From Protaetiibacter intestinalis (GTDB lineage Bacteria; Actinomycetota; Actinomycetes; Actinomycetales; Microbacteriaceae): a stretch of 64,000 nucleotides of DNA. The stretch lies in assembly GCF_003627075.1 (NCBI RefSeq), contig NZ_CP032630.1, positions 1,426,001-1,490,000 on the forward strand, read 5' to 3'. How positions within the stretch are numbered: the first letter of the stretch is position 1; every line of letters starts with the position of its first letter. The notes below the pieces were generated by a model. That model had not been told where the DNA came from. It saw only the letters and a program-made list of their open reading frames with translations, and searched no databases. This document shows, one piece after another, positions 7,485 to 15,712 of this stretch. Made by a program: the position numbers and the translations under genes.

Positions 7485-8906
7485 CTACGGCGTGAGGCTC
7501 CGGGCGGAGGCGGCGATCGCGGCGAAGGTGTGCCCGGAATCCTTGACGATGCGCTCCTGGCTGACGTAGTCCACGTACACCACCCCGAAGCGCTTCTCGT
7601 AGCCCCAGGCCCACTCGAAGTTGTCCATGAGCGACCACGCGAAGTAGCCCCGCACATCCGCCCCCTGCGCGACCGCCTGCGCGACCGCCTCGAGGTGCCG
7701 TTCGAGGAACGCGACCCGGTCGGCGTCGTGCACGTGCCCGTCCTCGGCGAGCTCGTCGGGCCAGGCCGAGCCGTTCTCGGTGATGTAGAGCGGCGGCAGC
7801 TGGGGGTACTCCCGGCCGAGGCGCACGAGCAGGCTGCGCAGGCCGTCGGGGTTGATCTCCCAGCCCATCGCCGTCTGCGGCAGGTGCCGGGTGGGGGTGG
7901 TGATGAACTCGGAGCCCACGAACCACGACGAGGTCTGCTTGTCGGTCGGGGCGAGCCCCCGCGGGTGCCCCTCGGGCAGCGGATGCCCCGAGACGTTGTC
8001 GTCGTGGTAGTGGTTCACGCCGAGGAAGTCGATGGGCTGGTTGATCACCTCGAGGTCGCCGCCGAGCACGAGCTCCTCGAAGCGGTGGGCCGCGACGTCC
8101 TGGAGGAAGTCGGCCGGGTAGGAGCCCAGCAGGATCGGCTCGAGGTACGCGCGGTTCCAGAGGGCGTCGAGGCGGCGGGCCGCGTCGAGGTCGACGGGGT
8201 CGGCCGGGTCGTTCGGGATGGCGTTGGTGAGGTTGAGCGTGATGCCGAGCTTCTCGGCGCCCCGCGCGCGCAGCTCGCGCACGGCGAGGCCGTGGGCGAG
8301 GTGCTGGTGGTGCAGCGCCGCGAGGCCGGCGCGCGGTTCCTGGCGTCCGGGGGCGTGCTCGCCGCCGGCGTAGCCGATGAGCGAGGAGCACAGCGGCTCG
8401 TTGAAGGTCGTCCAGTGGGTGACCCGGTCGCCGAGCGCATCGTGCACCGCGATCGCGTAGTCGAGGAAGCGCTCGGCGGTGTCGCGGTTCGCCCAGCCGC
8501 CCGTCTCCTCCACCGCCTGGGGCAGATCCCAGTGGTAGAGCGTGAGCCAGGGCAGGATGCCGTTCGCGAGCAGTTCGTCGACGAGACGGCTGTAGAAGTC
8601 GAGGCCCTTCGCGTTGACGGGGCCGTCGGCGGGCTTCACCCGCGCCCAGCTCACCGAGAAGCGGTAGGAGTCGAGCCCCAGCCGCTTCATGAGCTGCACG
8701 TCCTCCGGCATCCGGTGGTAGTGGTCCACCGCCACCTCGGGGGTGTCGCCGTGCGCCACGTTGCCGGGGATGCGGGCGAAGTGGTCCCAGATGGAGTCGA
8801 GCTTGCCGTCCTCGTGGGCGGCGCCCTCGATCTGGGCGGCGGCCGTCGCGGCACCCCACAGGAACCCGGCCGGCCAGTGGAAGCCGTCGGGCAGGGCCAG
8901 CGCCAT
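7485..8906 (-). CDS. bglC: GH1 beta-glucosidase
   Basis: Cytoplasmic family 1 glycoside hydrolase, 473 aa, hydrolysing imported cellobiose or other beta-glucosides to glucose. The N-terminal FLWGAATAAAQIEGA is the GH1 signature. The acid/base is Glu170 in TFNEP and the nucleophile Glu377 in ITENG. The tail SLMDNFEWAWGYEKRFG forms the aglycone pocket as in the family. Its ATG overlaps the cebG stop by one base (TGATG), so it is translated from the transporter message. No signal peptide is present, which agrees with intracellular action. Confidence 0.93.
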   Translation of the reverse strand: MALALPDGFHWPAGFLWGAATAAAQIEGAAHEDGKLDSIWDHFARIPGNVAHGDTPEVAVDHYHRMPEDVQLMKRLGLDSYRFSVSWARVKPADGPVNAKGLDFYSRLVDELLANGILPWLTLYHWDLPQAVEETGGWANRDTAERFLDYAIAVHDALGDRVTHWTTFNEPLCSSLIGYAGGEHAPGRQEPRAGLAALHHQHLAHGLAVRELRARGAEKLGITLNLTNAIPNDPADPVDLDAARRLDALWNRAYLEPILLGSYPADFLQDVAAHRFEELVLGGDLEVINQPIDFLGVNHYHDDNVSGHPLPEGHPRGLAPTDKQTSSWFVGSEFITTPTRHLPQTAMGWEINPDGLRSLLVRLGREYPQLPPLYITENGSAWPDELAEDGHVHDADRVAFLERHLEAVAQAVAQGADVRGYFAWSLMDNFEWAWGYEKRFGVVYVDYVSQERIVKDSGHTFAAIAASARSLTP

Positions 8907-9781
8907 CAGCCCTTCACCGCCCCCGCCATGATGCCGGCGACGAGCTGGCGTCCGGCGAAGAAGAACAGCAGCAGCAGCGGGATGGTGGCGAGCACCGCAC
9001 CGGCCAGCACGATCGTGTAGTTGACGTACTTGGCGGACTGCAGCTGACTGAGCGCCACCTGCAGGGTGGGATTCGAGCCCGCGACGATGAGGGGCCACAG
9101 GTAGTCGGTCCAGGCCGTCATGAAGGTGAACAGGCCGAGCACCGCCATCGCGGGCCGCGCGGCGGGCACGCCCACGTTCCAGAAGGTGCGGATCTGGTTG
9201 GCGCCGTCCATGCGGGCCGCCTCGATGAGCTCGTCGGGGATCACATCCACGAGGTACTGCCGCATGAAGAACACGCCGAACGCGGTCACGAGCGTCGGCA
9301 CGATGATCGCGCCGAGGCTGCCGGTCCAGCCGAACTCCTTCATGAGGATGAACAGCGGGATGATGCCGAGCTGCGTCGGCACCGCGAGCGTCAGGATGAC
9401 GAACAGCATGAGCCCGTTGCGTCCGCGGAAGCGGAGCTTCGCGAACGCGTAGCCGGCGAGGGTGGAGAAGAACAGCACCGACACCGTGATCGCGGTCGAG
9501 ACGATGACGCTGTTGGCGAGCGCCTTCCAGAAGTCGATGGTGTTGAACACCTCGATCGCGTTCTCGAAGAAGTGGCTGCCGGGGATGAGCGGCGGGTAGG
9601 GCAGCGTCAGCACCGTGGTGTCGCTCGAGCCGGCGACGAACGACCACCACAGCGGGTAGGCGCTCACGGTGAACCAGACGCCGAGGATGGCGTAGATGTA
9701 CCAGCGGGGCCGGCGGTCGCGCATCCCGCGGGAGACGCGGACGTCGTCGCGGCGGGAGATGCGGGGGGTTGCGGTGGTCAT
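8906..9781 (-). CDS. cebG: sugar ABC permease, MalG type (CebG-like)
   Basis: Inner-membrane subunit of a CUT1 sugar importer, 291 aa with six predicted helices. The family coupling motif is LIEAARMDGANQIRTFWNVGVPAARPA (EAA loop, near residues 185-210). The long basic cytoplasmic start (MTTATPRISRRDD) is usual for this subunit. Its start overlaps the cebF stop (ATGA) and its stop overlaps the bglC start. The gene order binding protein, MalF-type, MalG-type, beta-glucosidase, LacI matches the streptomycete ceb locus. Confidence 0.88.
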   Translation of the reverse strand: MTTATPRISRRDDVRVSRGMRDRRPRWYIYAILGVWFTVSAYPLWWSFVAGSSDTTVLTLPYPPLIPGSHFFENAIEVFNTIDFWKALANSVIVSTAITVSVLFFSTLAGYAFAKLRFRGRNGLMLFVILTLAVPTQLGIIPLFILMKEFGWTGSLGAIIVPTLVTAFGVFFMRQYLVDVIPDELIEAARMDGANQIRTFWNVGVPAARPAMAVLGLFTFMTAWTDYLWPLIVAGSNPTLQVALSQLQSAKYVNYTIVLAGAVLATIPLLLLFFFAGRQLVAGIMAGAVKG

Positions 9782-10827
9782 GGGCGGCGCTCCAGCTGGT
9801 TCTCGGCGACGAAGGGGATGGACTTCCGCGACCGGTAGCGCAGCAGTCGCCGTGCGGCGCTGCGTTTGGCGATCTTGGTCTCGCTCGAGGCGATCCCCTT
9901 GGAGAGGTAGTAGTTCACGAGCCCGATGAGCACGATGATGATGAGCAGGATGAAGGCGATCGCCGAGGCCCGCCCGAAGCGGTCCTGGTTGAACGCCATG
10001 TTCCAGATGTAGAGCGTGGTGGTCTCGAACTGGTGGTACGCGCCGCCCGGGGTGGCGCGGGTGGCGTCGAACAGCTTCGGCTCGGTGAAGATCTGCAGGC
10101 CGCCGATGGTCGCCGTGATGAGCACGAAGATGAAGGTCGGGCGGATGCTCGGCAGCGTGATCGAGAAGAAGCGGCGGAAGGCGCCGGCGCCGTCGAGGGC
10201 GGCCGACTCGTAGATGTCGGTGGGCACGGCCTGCATGGCGGCGAGCAGGATGAGGGCGTTGTAGCCGGTCCAGCGCCAGTTCACCATGGTGGCGATCGCG
10301 AGGTGGCCGGGGAGCGTGTCGTGCTTCCACAGCACCGGGTCGATGCCGAACGAGCCGAGGATGTTGTTCACGAGGCCGTAGTCCTCGGAGAAGATGCTGC
10401 TGAAGATGAGGGCGACGGCGGCGGGCGTCACGACGTAGGGCAGCAGGACGCTCAGGCGCCAGAAGGTCTGCGCCCGCAGGTTCTGGTCGAGGATCGCGGC
10501 GATGAAGGTCGCGCCGATCAGCTGCGGGATGGCGGACAGCAGGAAGATGCTGAAGGTGTTGCCGAGGGAGTTCCAGAACCACGGGTCCTGCAGCTCGATG
10601 ATGTAGTTGTCGAAGCCGACCCAGTCGCCCTGGCCCTTCAGCAGGTCCCAGTCGTTGAGCGAGACGACGAAGGTGTAGACGAGCGGGAAGAGTCCGACGA
10701 GGCCGAAGAGCACGAAGAACGGCGCCACGTAGACGTAGGGCGAGTACTTCGCGTCGGCGTGGTTGAGCCGCTGGCTGAGCGTCAGCCGCGGTTTGGCCGC
10801 CGGCGGGGCGTTGAGTGTCGTGGTCAT
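9778..10827 (-). CDS. cebF: sugar ABC permease, MalF type (CebF-like)
   Basis: Partner permease of the CUT1 importer, 349 aa. TM1 starts near residue 32 (YVYVAPFFVLFGLVGLFPL); the EAA loop reads IYESAALDGAGAFRRFFSITLPSIRP near residues 205-230. A basic tail (KRSAARRLLRYRSRK) of about 35 residues extends past the last helix. It follows cebE across a 91-bp gap that holds a strong hairpin. No ATPase gene accompanies the permeases, so an MsiK-like shared ATPase encoded elsewhere is expected from family knowledge. Confidence 0.88.
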   Translation of the reverse strand: MTTTLNAPPAAKPRLTLSQRLNHADAKYSPYVYVAPFFVLFGLVGLFPLVYTFVVSLNDWDLLKGQGDWVGFDNYIIELQDPWFWNSLGNTFSIFLLSAIPQLIGATFIAAILDQNLRAQTFWRLSVLLPYVVTPAAVALIFSSIFSEDYGLVNNILGSFGIDPVLWKHDTLPGHLAIATMVNWRWTGYNALILLAAMQAVPTDIYESAALDGAGAFRRFFSITLPSIRPTFIFVLITATIGGLQIFTEPKLFDATRATPGGAYHQFETTTLYIWNMAFNQDRFGRASAIAFILLIIIVLIGLVNYYLSKGIASSETKIAKRSAARRLLRYRSRKSIPFVAENQLERRP

Positions 10828-10859
10828 CGGGTGCTTCTTCGTCAGAGTCGTTGTCGGAG

Positions 10860-10900
10860 GCGAGGCCCCCCGGGCGGGAGTGCCGCCCGAGGGGCCTCGC
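10860..10900 (-). terminator. intercistronic hairpin between cebE and cebF
   Basis: GCGAGGCCCC at 10860-10869 pairs with 10891-10900 and CGGGCGG at 10871-10877 pairs with 10883-10889, leaving one mismatch and a 5-nt loop (17 pairs). Such stems after a binding-protein gene usually give partial termination or protect the upstream mRNA. The binding protein is then made in excess over the permeases. Confidence 0.6.
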
Positions 10901-10918
10901 GTGGTGTTACTGCTCCGG

Positions 10919-12235
10919 TCAGCCGACCAGCTGGTTCAGCAGCTCGATCGCCTGGTTCCAGGTGGTCTCGCCGTCGGCCTCGCCGGCGTCGAGGGCGGTG
11001 CGCGGCGGACCGAAGACCTGCTCCTGGATGATCGCGTCATCCGGGCCCTTGAACTGGGCGGTCACGCCCTGGGCGCGCGAGCCGAGGATCTCACCGACGG
11101 GAGCGTCGTTGAAGAACGCACCGAGGTCGTTCGGCCCGGTCACGCCGGGGTCGGACTGCGCCTCGATGTTGCTCGGGAAGGTGCCCGCGGCCTGGAAGGC
11201 GGCGACCTGCTGCTGGGCGGCGGTCAGCCACTCGGCGAGCGCAGCGGCCTCCTTCGGGTGCTTCGACGAGGTGGGAACCGTCAGGAACGATCCACCCCAG
11301 TTCGACGCTCCACCGGGGAACACGTCGGCGAAGTCCCAGCCGGTGCTGGCGTCGCCGCCGGCGGCCTCGGTGTTGCCCTTGACGACGCCGAGCATCCAGC
11401 CCGGGCAGACGAAGACGGAGAAGGTGCCGTCGACGAACGCCTGGCCCTTACCCCAGTCCCACTGGGCCTGGTTGGCGGAGAGGCCCGCCTGCTGGGCGTC
11501 GGCGAGCTGCAGCCAGAAGTTCTTCAGCGTCGAGTTGCCCTCGACGTTGAGCTCGCCGTCCGCGGTGTAGTAACCCTCGTCCTGCTGGTTCACGAAGGCG
11601 TTCCACAGGAAGCCGGACTGGTCGTAGAACGCCTTGCCCGACGCGTCGTGGTACTGCTTGCCGACCTCGAAGAACTTGTCCCAGGTGGCCGACGAGCCGC
11701 CGAAGAGCTCCGCGACGGCGTCGCGGTCGCTCGGGAGGCCGGCCGCCTCGAAGAGCTTGCCGTTGTAGCACAGGCCCTCCGGTCCGATGTCGGTGCCGTA
11801 GCCGATGATGCGGCCGTCCGAGTCGGTCGCCTGCTGGACCTTCCAGTCCACCCAGTTGCCCTTGATGTCGTCGGCGCCGTAGTCGCGCAGGTCGGTGAAG
11901 GTGTCCGACACCTCCATCACCGAGCCGAGCCAGCCCTCTTCGACGGCCTGGACGTCGGGGAGGCCACCGGAGGCCTGCTTCGTCTTCCAGTCGGTCAGCG
12001 CGTTGCCGCCGGTGTCGATGTTGGTGGCCTTGATGGTGATGTTCGGGTGGTCCTTCTCGTACTGCGCGTAGAGACCGTCGAGACCCATGGTTCCGAACGT
12101 GGTGATGGTGAGGGTGATGGGCTCGTCGCTGGAGCCGCCGTTGTCGCCGTCACTCGCGCACCCGGAGAGGACCAGGGCGAGGGAGGCGGTACCGGCGATC
12201 GCAGCGACAGCAGCGGTGCGTCGTGAGAAGTTCAC
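10919..12235 (-). CDS. cebE: sugar-binding lipoprotein of ABC importer (CebE-like)
   Basis: Extracellular solute-binding protein family 1, 438 aa, anchored as a lipoprotein. The signal peptide MNFSRRTAAVAAIAG... ends in the lipobox LVLSGC, followed by a Ser/Gly/Asp linker. The mature part begins ITLTITTFGTMGLDG, as in oligosaccharide-binding proteins. The GTG at 12235 is chosen over an upstream in-frame start because AAAGGAG lies 5 nt before it. Transcription probably starts from the TTGACA/TAGTGT promoter at 12326-12355 and is controlled by LacI operators in the leader. Cellobiose or a cello-oligosaccharide is the likely ligand, by locus resemblance. Confidence 0.88.
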   Translation of the reverse strand: MNFSRRTAAVAAIAGTASLALVLSGCASDGDNGGSSDEPITLTITTFGTMGLDGLYAQYEKDHPNITIKATNIDTGGNALTDWKTKQASGGLPDVQAVEEGWLGSVMEVSDTFTDLRDYGADDIKGNWVDWKVQQATDSDGRIIGYGTDIGPEGLCYNGKLFEAAGLPSDRDAVAELFGGSSATWDKFFEVGKQYHDASGKAFYDQSGFLWNAFVNQQDEGYYTADGELNVEGNSTLKNFWLQLADAQQAGLSANQAQWDWGKGQAFVDGTFSVFVCPGWMLGVVKGNTEAAGGDASTGWDFADVFPGGASNWGGSFLTVPTSSKHPKEAAALAEWLTAAQQQVAAFQAAGTFPSNIEAQSDPGVTGPNDLGAFFNDAPVGEILGSRAQGVTAQFKGPDDAIIQEQVFGPPRTALDAGEADGETTWNQAIELLNQLVG

Positions 12236-12273
12236 GGTCACTCCTTTGTGTGCGTGGATGGGGTAGATCTCGG

Positions 12274-12312
12274 TGGGAGCGCTCTCATGATCGGAGCGTG
12301 GGAGCGCTCCCA
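12274..12312 (-). promoter_or_regulatory. two CebR-type operators in the cebE leader
   Basis: TGGGAGCGCTCCCA at 12299-12312 is a perfect 14-bp palindrome, extending to 16 bp at 12298-12313. TGGGAGCGCTCTCA at 12274-12287 has one mismatch. The first sits directly after the predicted transcription start, a classic road-block position for a LacI repressor. Confidence 0.85.
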
Positions 12313-12325
12313 CGAAATCGGGGCC

Positions 12326-12355
12326 ACACTACGCACGGTCCGCGAGCGGTGTCAA
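12326..12355 (-). promoter_or_regulatory. cebE promoter (TTGACA / TAGTGT, 18-nt spacer)
   Basis: On the minus strand TTGACA occupies 12355-12350 and TAGTGT 12331-12326. Initiation near 12319 would place the perfect operator just downstream. Confidence 0.7.
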
Positions 12356-12431
12356 CTCCGGCTTTGGCAACGAATTGGCAACGATCGAAAATGCCTGGTC
12401 GGAGGCGGTAGACAGGACGGTCCGACACGCG

Positions 12432-12445
12432 GGAGAGCGCTCCCA
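12432..12445. promoter_or_regulatory. third, imperfect CebR-type operator
   Basis: GGAGAGCGCTCCCA matches the operator at 12 of 14 positions, with an intact AGCGCT centre. It lies upstream of the cebE promoter and about 85 bp before the divergent amidase gene's -10 box. It could support looping or be a weak site. The 305-bp gap 12236-12540 holds only these sites and promoters; I see no gene in it. Confidence 0.5.
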
Positions 12446-12528
12446 CGACCTCGGCGCGCGAGGCCCCGACGCACCCCGCGCACGCCCTCCGGCGGGGTGG
12501 CATCCGGGCGCCTTCCAGGGGGCGGCGG

Positions 12529-12534
12529 TACCAT
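12529..12534 (+). promoter_or_regulatory. -10 box TACCAT of leaderless amidase-like gene
   Basis: TACCAT is followed by GCGCGG and the GTG start at 12541. Confidence 0.55.
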
Positions 12535-12540
12535 GCGCGG

Positions 12541-13818
12541 GTGAGTGTGCTGCAGACGGATCCCCCCGGGCCCACCCCCGGCGCGATGCGTCCCCGCCGC
12601 TCCAAGAAGGTGTACCGCCGACGCCGGATCGTCGCCCTCATCATCGGCCTGATCGTCGTCGCCGGCCTCGTCGCCGCCGTCGTGCTCGTGCCGCCCGTGC
12701 TCACCCGCGCGGCCGCCGTCGCACGCTACGACGCCGCCGAGAAGCAGCTCGGCGAACTGCGCGGCAAGCTCGACGCCGCCTACGCCGACGCGGGAGACGG
12801 CACGGGCCGGCCGCCGAGCGCCGACCAGCTCGACGCGATCCTCGCCGACGGCAGCGGCCTCGTCACCGACGACGCCGCGAGTGCCCTGCAGACCGCCCGC
12901 GAGGACGCGGCCGCCGCCCTCGGCGGGGGCGACTCCGACATCCTCGCGCGGCCCGCGCTCGACACCGCCACCGCATCCGTCGCCGAGCTCGACGCCGAGA
13001 GCGCCGTGCTCGAGGCGGGGCTCGACGGACTGCGCGACACCGTCGACGCGGCGCCCGACAAGGTCGCGGCCGCCGCGCAGGCGCTCGGCACCGCGTGGGA
13101 CGACTTCCGCACCGCCGTCGTCGCGGAAGGCACCCGGCAGCTCGGCGCCTACTCGGACGCCGAGAAGAGCACCGAGGACGCCCTCTACCAAGCGCTCACC
13201 GCGTTCCAGGACGCGCCCGCCGACCAGGCGGAGGCGGCGCTCACCGCCGCCGGCGCCGCATCCGCCTCCATGATCGCCGACGCCGAGGCGTACCGCGCGC
13301 AGATCGTCGCCGCGGCCTCCGGCAGCAGCCAGCCGACCGGCGGCGACGTCGACGCGCAGCTCGGCTACCTGCTCGACCACTGGCAGAACTACAACACCGC
13401 CGCGTGGAACGACTACAACGCCTACGGCGGCGACTGCGTCAACTTCACGAGCCAGGGCCTGCTCGCCCGCGGCTGGAAGATGGACGGCACCTGGAGCTCG
13501 CCCGGCGCGTCCGGCTTCGCCAGCAAGGCGTGGATCTCGACCACCGCCATGGAGGCCTACCTCAAGTCGCAGGGCTTCGTCTCCAACGACAACGACCACC
13601 TCGACCGGGTGCGCGTCGGCGACGTCGGCATCTTCGACTGGGGCGAGAAGGGCCCGGGCGTCGACCACACGATGACCGTGTCGAAGGTCGAGTACACGCC
13701 CGACGGCCCCGTCGTCTACTTCGTCAGCCACAACTCCGACGGCGACTACCGCGAACTGCAGTACACCCTCTTCACGCAGCACCAGAACTCGAAGGTGCGG
13801 ATCTACTCGATCCCGTAG
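12541..13818 (+). CDS. membrane-anchored protein with amidase-like (Amidase_6) domain
   Basis: 425 aa. A basic cytoplasmic stretch (RPRRSKKVYRRRR) precedes one transmembrane segment at about residues 29-52. An alanine/aspartate-rich, probably helical region (about 55-270) follows. The C-terminal domain begins YNTAAWNDYNAYGGDCVNFT, with the Cys-x-Asn-Phe-x-Ser motif of the Amidase_6 family (cysteine, later His in VDHTMTV and Asn in SHNSDG). Such proteins are thought to be cell-wall or peptide amidases outside the membrane; the substrate is unknown. The start is supported by a leaderless promoter. It converges on pgm across a repeat element. Confidence 0.78.
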   Translation: MSVLQTDPPGPTPGAMRPRRSKKVYRRRRIVALIIGLIVVAGLVAAVVLVPPVLTRAAAVARYDAAEKQLGELRGKLDAAYADAGDGTGRPPSADQLDAILADGSGLVTDDAASALQTAREDAAAALGGGDSDILARPALDTATASVAELDAESAVLEAGLDGLRDTVDAAPDKVAAAAQALGTAWDDFRTAVVAEGTRQLGAYSDAEKSTEDALYQALTAFQDAPADQAEAALTAAGAASASMIADAEAYRAQIVAAASGSSQPTGGDVDAQLGYLLDHWQNYNTAAWNDYNAYGGDCVNFTSQGLLARGWKMDGTWSSPGASGFASKAWISTTAMEAYLKSQGFVSNDNDHLDRVRVGDVGIFDWGEKGPGVDHTMTVSKVEYTPDGPVVYFVSHNSDGDYRELQYTLFTQHQNSKVRIYSIP

Positions 13819-13840
13819 GCCCGCTTCGCCGGGCCCCCTC

Positions 13841-14058
13841 CCGCTGGTTGAGTAGCGCCCGGAGGGCGCGTATCGAAACCCGTGCAGACGTGGATGCGTG
13901 GGGCCTCACCGACGACGGGCGCCCCGTCGAGGGGCGTCCGTCGTGGTCTCGATACACCGCCTGCGGCGGCACTCGACCAGCGGCGGTGGGGCGCGCCTGC
14001 GGCGGCACTCGACCAGCGGGGGTGGGGCGCGCCGCCGAGCGGCGCTCGACCGGCGGGA
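13841..14058. repeat. composite dispersed repeat, copy A
   Basis: Order on the plus strand: GGTTGAGTAG...TATCGAAACC arm (13846-13881), core GCAGACGTGGATGCGTGGGG (from 13884) leading to GCCTCACC, a hairpin (13912-13925 with 13931-13944, one G-T pair, 5-nt loop), then the reversed arm TCTCGATACACC...ACTCGACC (13947-13978). Two further partial arms follow up to 14058. It lies between the convergent amidase and pgm genes. Frame-wise translations of it are spurious. Confidence 0.85.
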
Positions 14059-14062
14059 AGCG

Positions 14063-15682
14063 CTACCCCAGCGCCGCGTCGACGATGCGCTTCGCCTCCG
14101 CCTGCACGAGCGCCAGGTGCTCGGGCCCGCGGAACGACTCGGCGTAGATCTTGTACACGTTCTCGGTGCCGCTCGGCCGCGCCGCGAACCAGGCGTGCTC
14201 GCTCGTCACCTTCACCCCGCCGATCGCGGCCCAGTTGCCGGGCGCGTGCGAGAGCCTCGCCGTGATCGGGTCGCCCGCGAGCTCGGTCGCCGTGATGTCG
14301 TCGCCCGAGAGCTTGCCGAGCCGCGCCTTCTGCTCCGGCGTCGCCGCGGCGTCCACCCGCGCGTAGGCGGGGTCGCCGAACTCGGCCGTCAGCTCGCGGT
14401 ACAGCTCGCTCGGGCTCTTGCCGGTCACCGCGCGGATCTCGGCCGCCAGCAGGGCGAGCAGGATGCCGTCCTTGTCGGTCGTCCACGCCCTGCCGTCGAG
14501 CGTCAGGAAGCTCGCGCCCGCCGACTCCTCGCCGCCGAAGCCGACCGAGCCGTCGACGAGGCCCGGTACGAACCACTTGAACCCGACCGGCACCTCCCAC
14601 AGCCGCCGCCCGAGCGAGGCGGCGACGCGGTCGATCATCGAGCTCGAGACGAGCGTCTTGCCGATCGCCGCATCCGGACGCCAGCCCGGCCGGTGCGCGT
14701 ACAGGTACTGGATGGCGACCGCGAGGTAGTGGTTGGGGTTCATGAGCCCGCCGTCGGGCGTGACGATGCCGTGCCGGTCGGCGTCGGCGTCGTTGCCGGT
14801 GAGGATCGCGTAGTCGCCCGCGCGGGCCACGACGGATGCCATGGCCGAGGGCGAGGACGGGTCCATGCGGATCTTCTCGTCCCAGTCGAGCGTCATGAAC
14901 GACCACCTCGGGTCGACGGCCGGGTTCACGACCTCGAGGTCGAGCCCGTAGCGCTCGGCGATGAGCTCCCAGTAGTGCACGCTCGCCCCGCCGAGCGGGT
15001 CGGCGCCGAGCTTCAGCCCCGAGGAGGCGATCGCCTCCATGTCGAGCACGCCCGCGAGGTCGTCGACGTACGCCCCTCGGAAGTCGTAGCTGTCGACCCC
15101 CGAGGGCTCCGCGAACCGCACCTCGCGGTTGCCGCCCTCGATGATCGCGTTCGCGCGCGCCGCGATCCAACCCGTCGCATCCGAGTCGGCCGGGCCGCCG
15201 TGCGGCGGGTTGTACTTGAAGCCGCCGTCGCGCGGCGGGTTGTGGCTCGGCGTGATGACGATGCCGTCGGCCTGGGGCTCGCCCGGGTTGTCGGTGTTGT
15301 ACCGGATGATGGCGCGGCTGAGCGCGGGGGTCGGCACGTAGTCGTCGTACTCGTCGGCGATCGCGTGCACCCCGTTCGCCTCGAGCACCCCGAGCGCGGT
15401 GGTCTGGGCGGGGGCCGAGAGTCCGTGGGTGTCGGCGCCGACGAACAGGGGACCCGTGACGCCCTGCTCGGCGCGGTACTCGACGATCGCCTGGGTGATG
15501 GCGGCGATGTGGGTCTCGGTGAAGGCGCCGTCGAGGCTCGAGCCGCGGTGCCCGCTCGTGCCGAACACGACCCGCTGGGCGGCATCCGTCATGTCGGGGG
15601 TGCGGTGGTAGTACGCGTCGACGAGCTCGTGCACGTCGATCAGGTCGGACGGCTGGGCGGGGGTTCCGGCACGCGAGGTCAT
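14063..15682 (-). CDS. pgm: phosphoglucomutase (alpha-D-glucose phosphate-specific)
   Basis: Interconverts glucose-1-phosphate and glucose-6-phosphate in the cytoplasm; 539 aa, normal length. The phosphoserine loop is FGTSGHRGSS (near residue 45). The metal loop is NDADADRHG, the sugar-binding loop lies near GGEESAGAS, and the phosphate-binding end reads RPSGTENVYKIYAES. A much longer open frame runs upstream through pheA antisense, but homology and spacing support the ATG at 15682. It is divergent from pheA with 30 bp between the start codons. The final residues touch repeat copy A. Confidence 0.94.
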   Translation of the reverse strand: MTSRAGTPAQPSDLIDVHELVDAYYHRTPDMTDAAQRVVFGTSGHRGSSLDGAFTETHIAAITQAIVEYRAEQGVTGPLFVGADTHGLSAPAQTTALGVLEANGVHAIADEYDDYVPTPALSRAIIRYNTDNPGEPQADGIVITPSHNPPRDGGFKYNPPHGGPADSDATGWIAARANAIIEGGNREVRFAEPSGVDSYDFRGAYVDDLAGVLDMEAIASSGLKLGADPLGGASVHYWELIAERYGLDLEVVNPAVDPRWSFMTLDWDEKIRMDPSSPSAMASVVARAGDYAILTGNDADADRHGIVTPDGGLMNPNHYLAVAIQYLYAHRPGWRPDAAIGKTLVSSSMIDRVAASLGRRLWEVPVGFKWFVPGLVDGSVGFGGEESAGASFLTLDGRAWTTDKDGILLALLAAEIRAVTGKSPSELYRELTAEFGDPAYARVDAAATPEQKARLGKLSGDDITATELAGDPITARLSHAPGNWAAIGGVKVTSEHAWFAARPSGTENVYKIYAESFRGPEHLALVQAEAKRIVDAALG

Positions 15683-15699
15683 GCGACCATCCTGCCCGC

Positions 15700-15705
15700 T
15701 AGGCT
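15700..15705 (+). promoter_or_regulatory. -10 box TAGGCT of leaderless pheA
   Basis: TAGGCT, 7-nt spacer, then the GTG at 15713. Confidence 0.6.
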
Positions 15706-15712
15706 CGCGGAC

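Noticed and set aside
12223..12544. Small plus-strand ORFs in the cebE promoter region
   Set aside because: They cross operators and promoter elements, have no ribosome site and no recognisable product.
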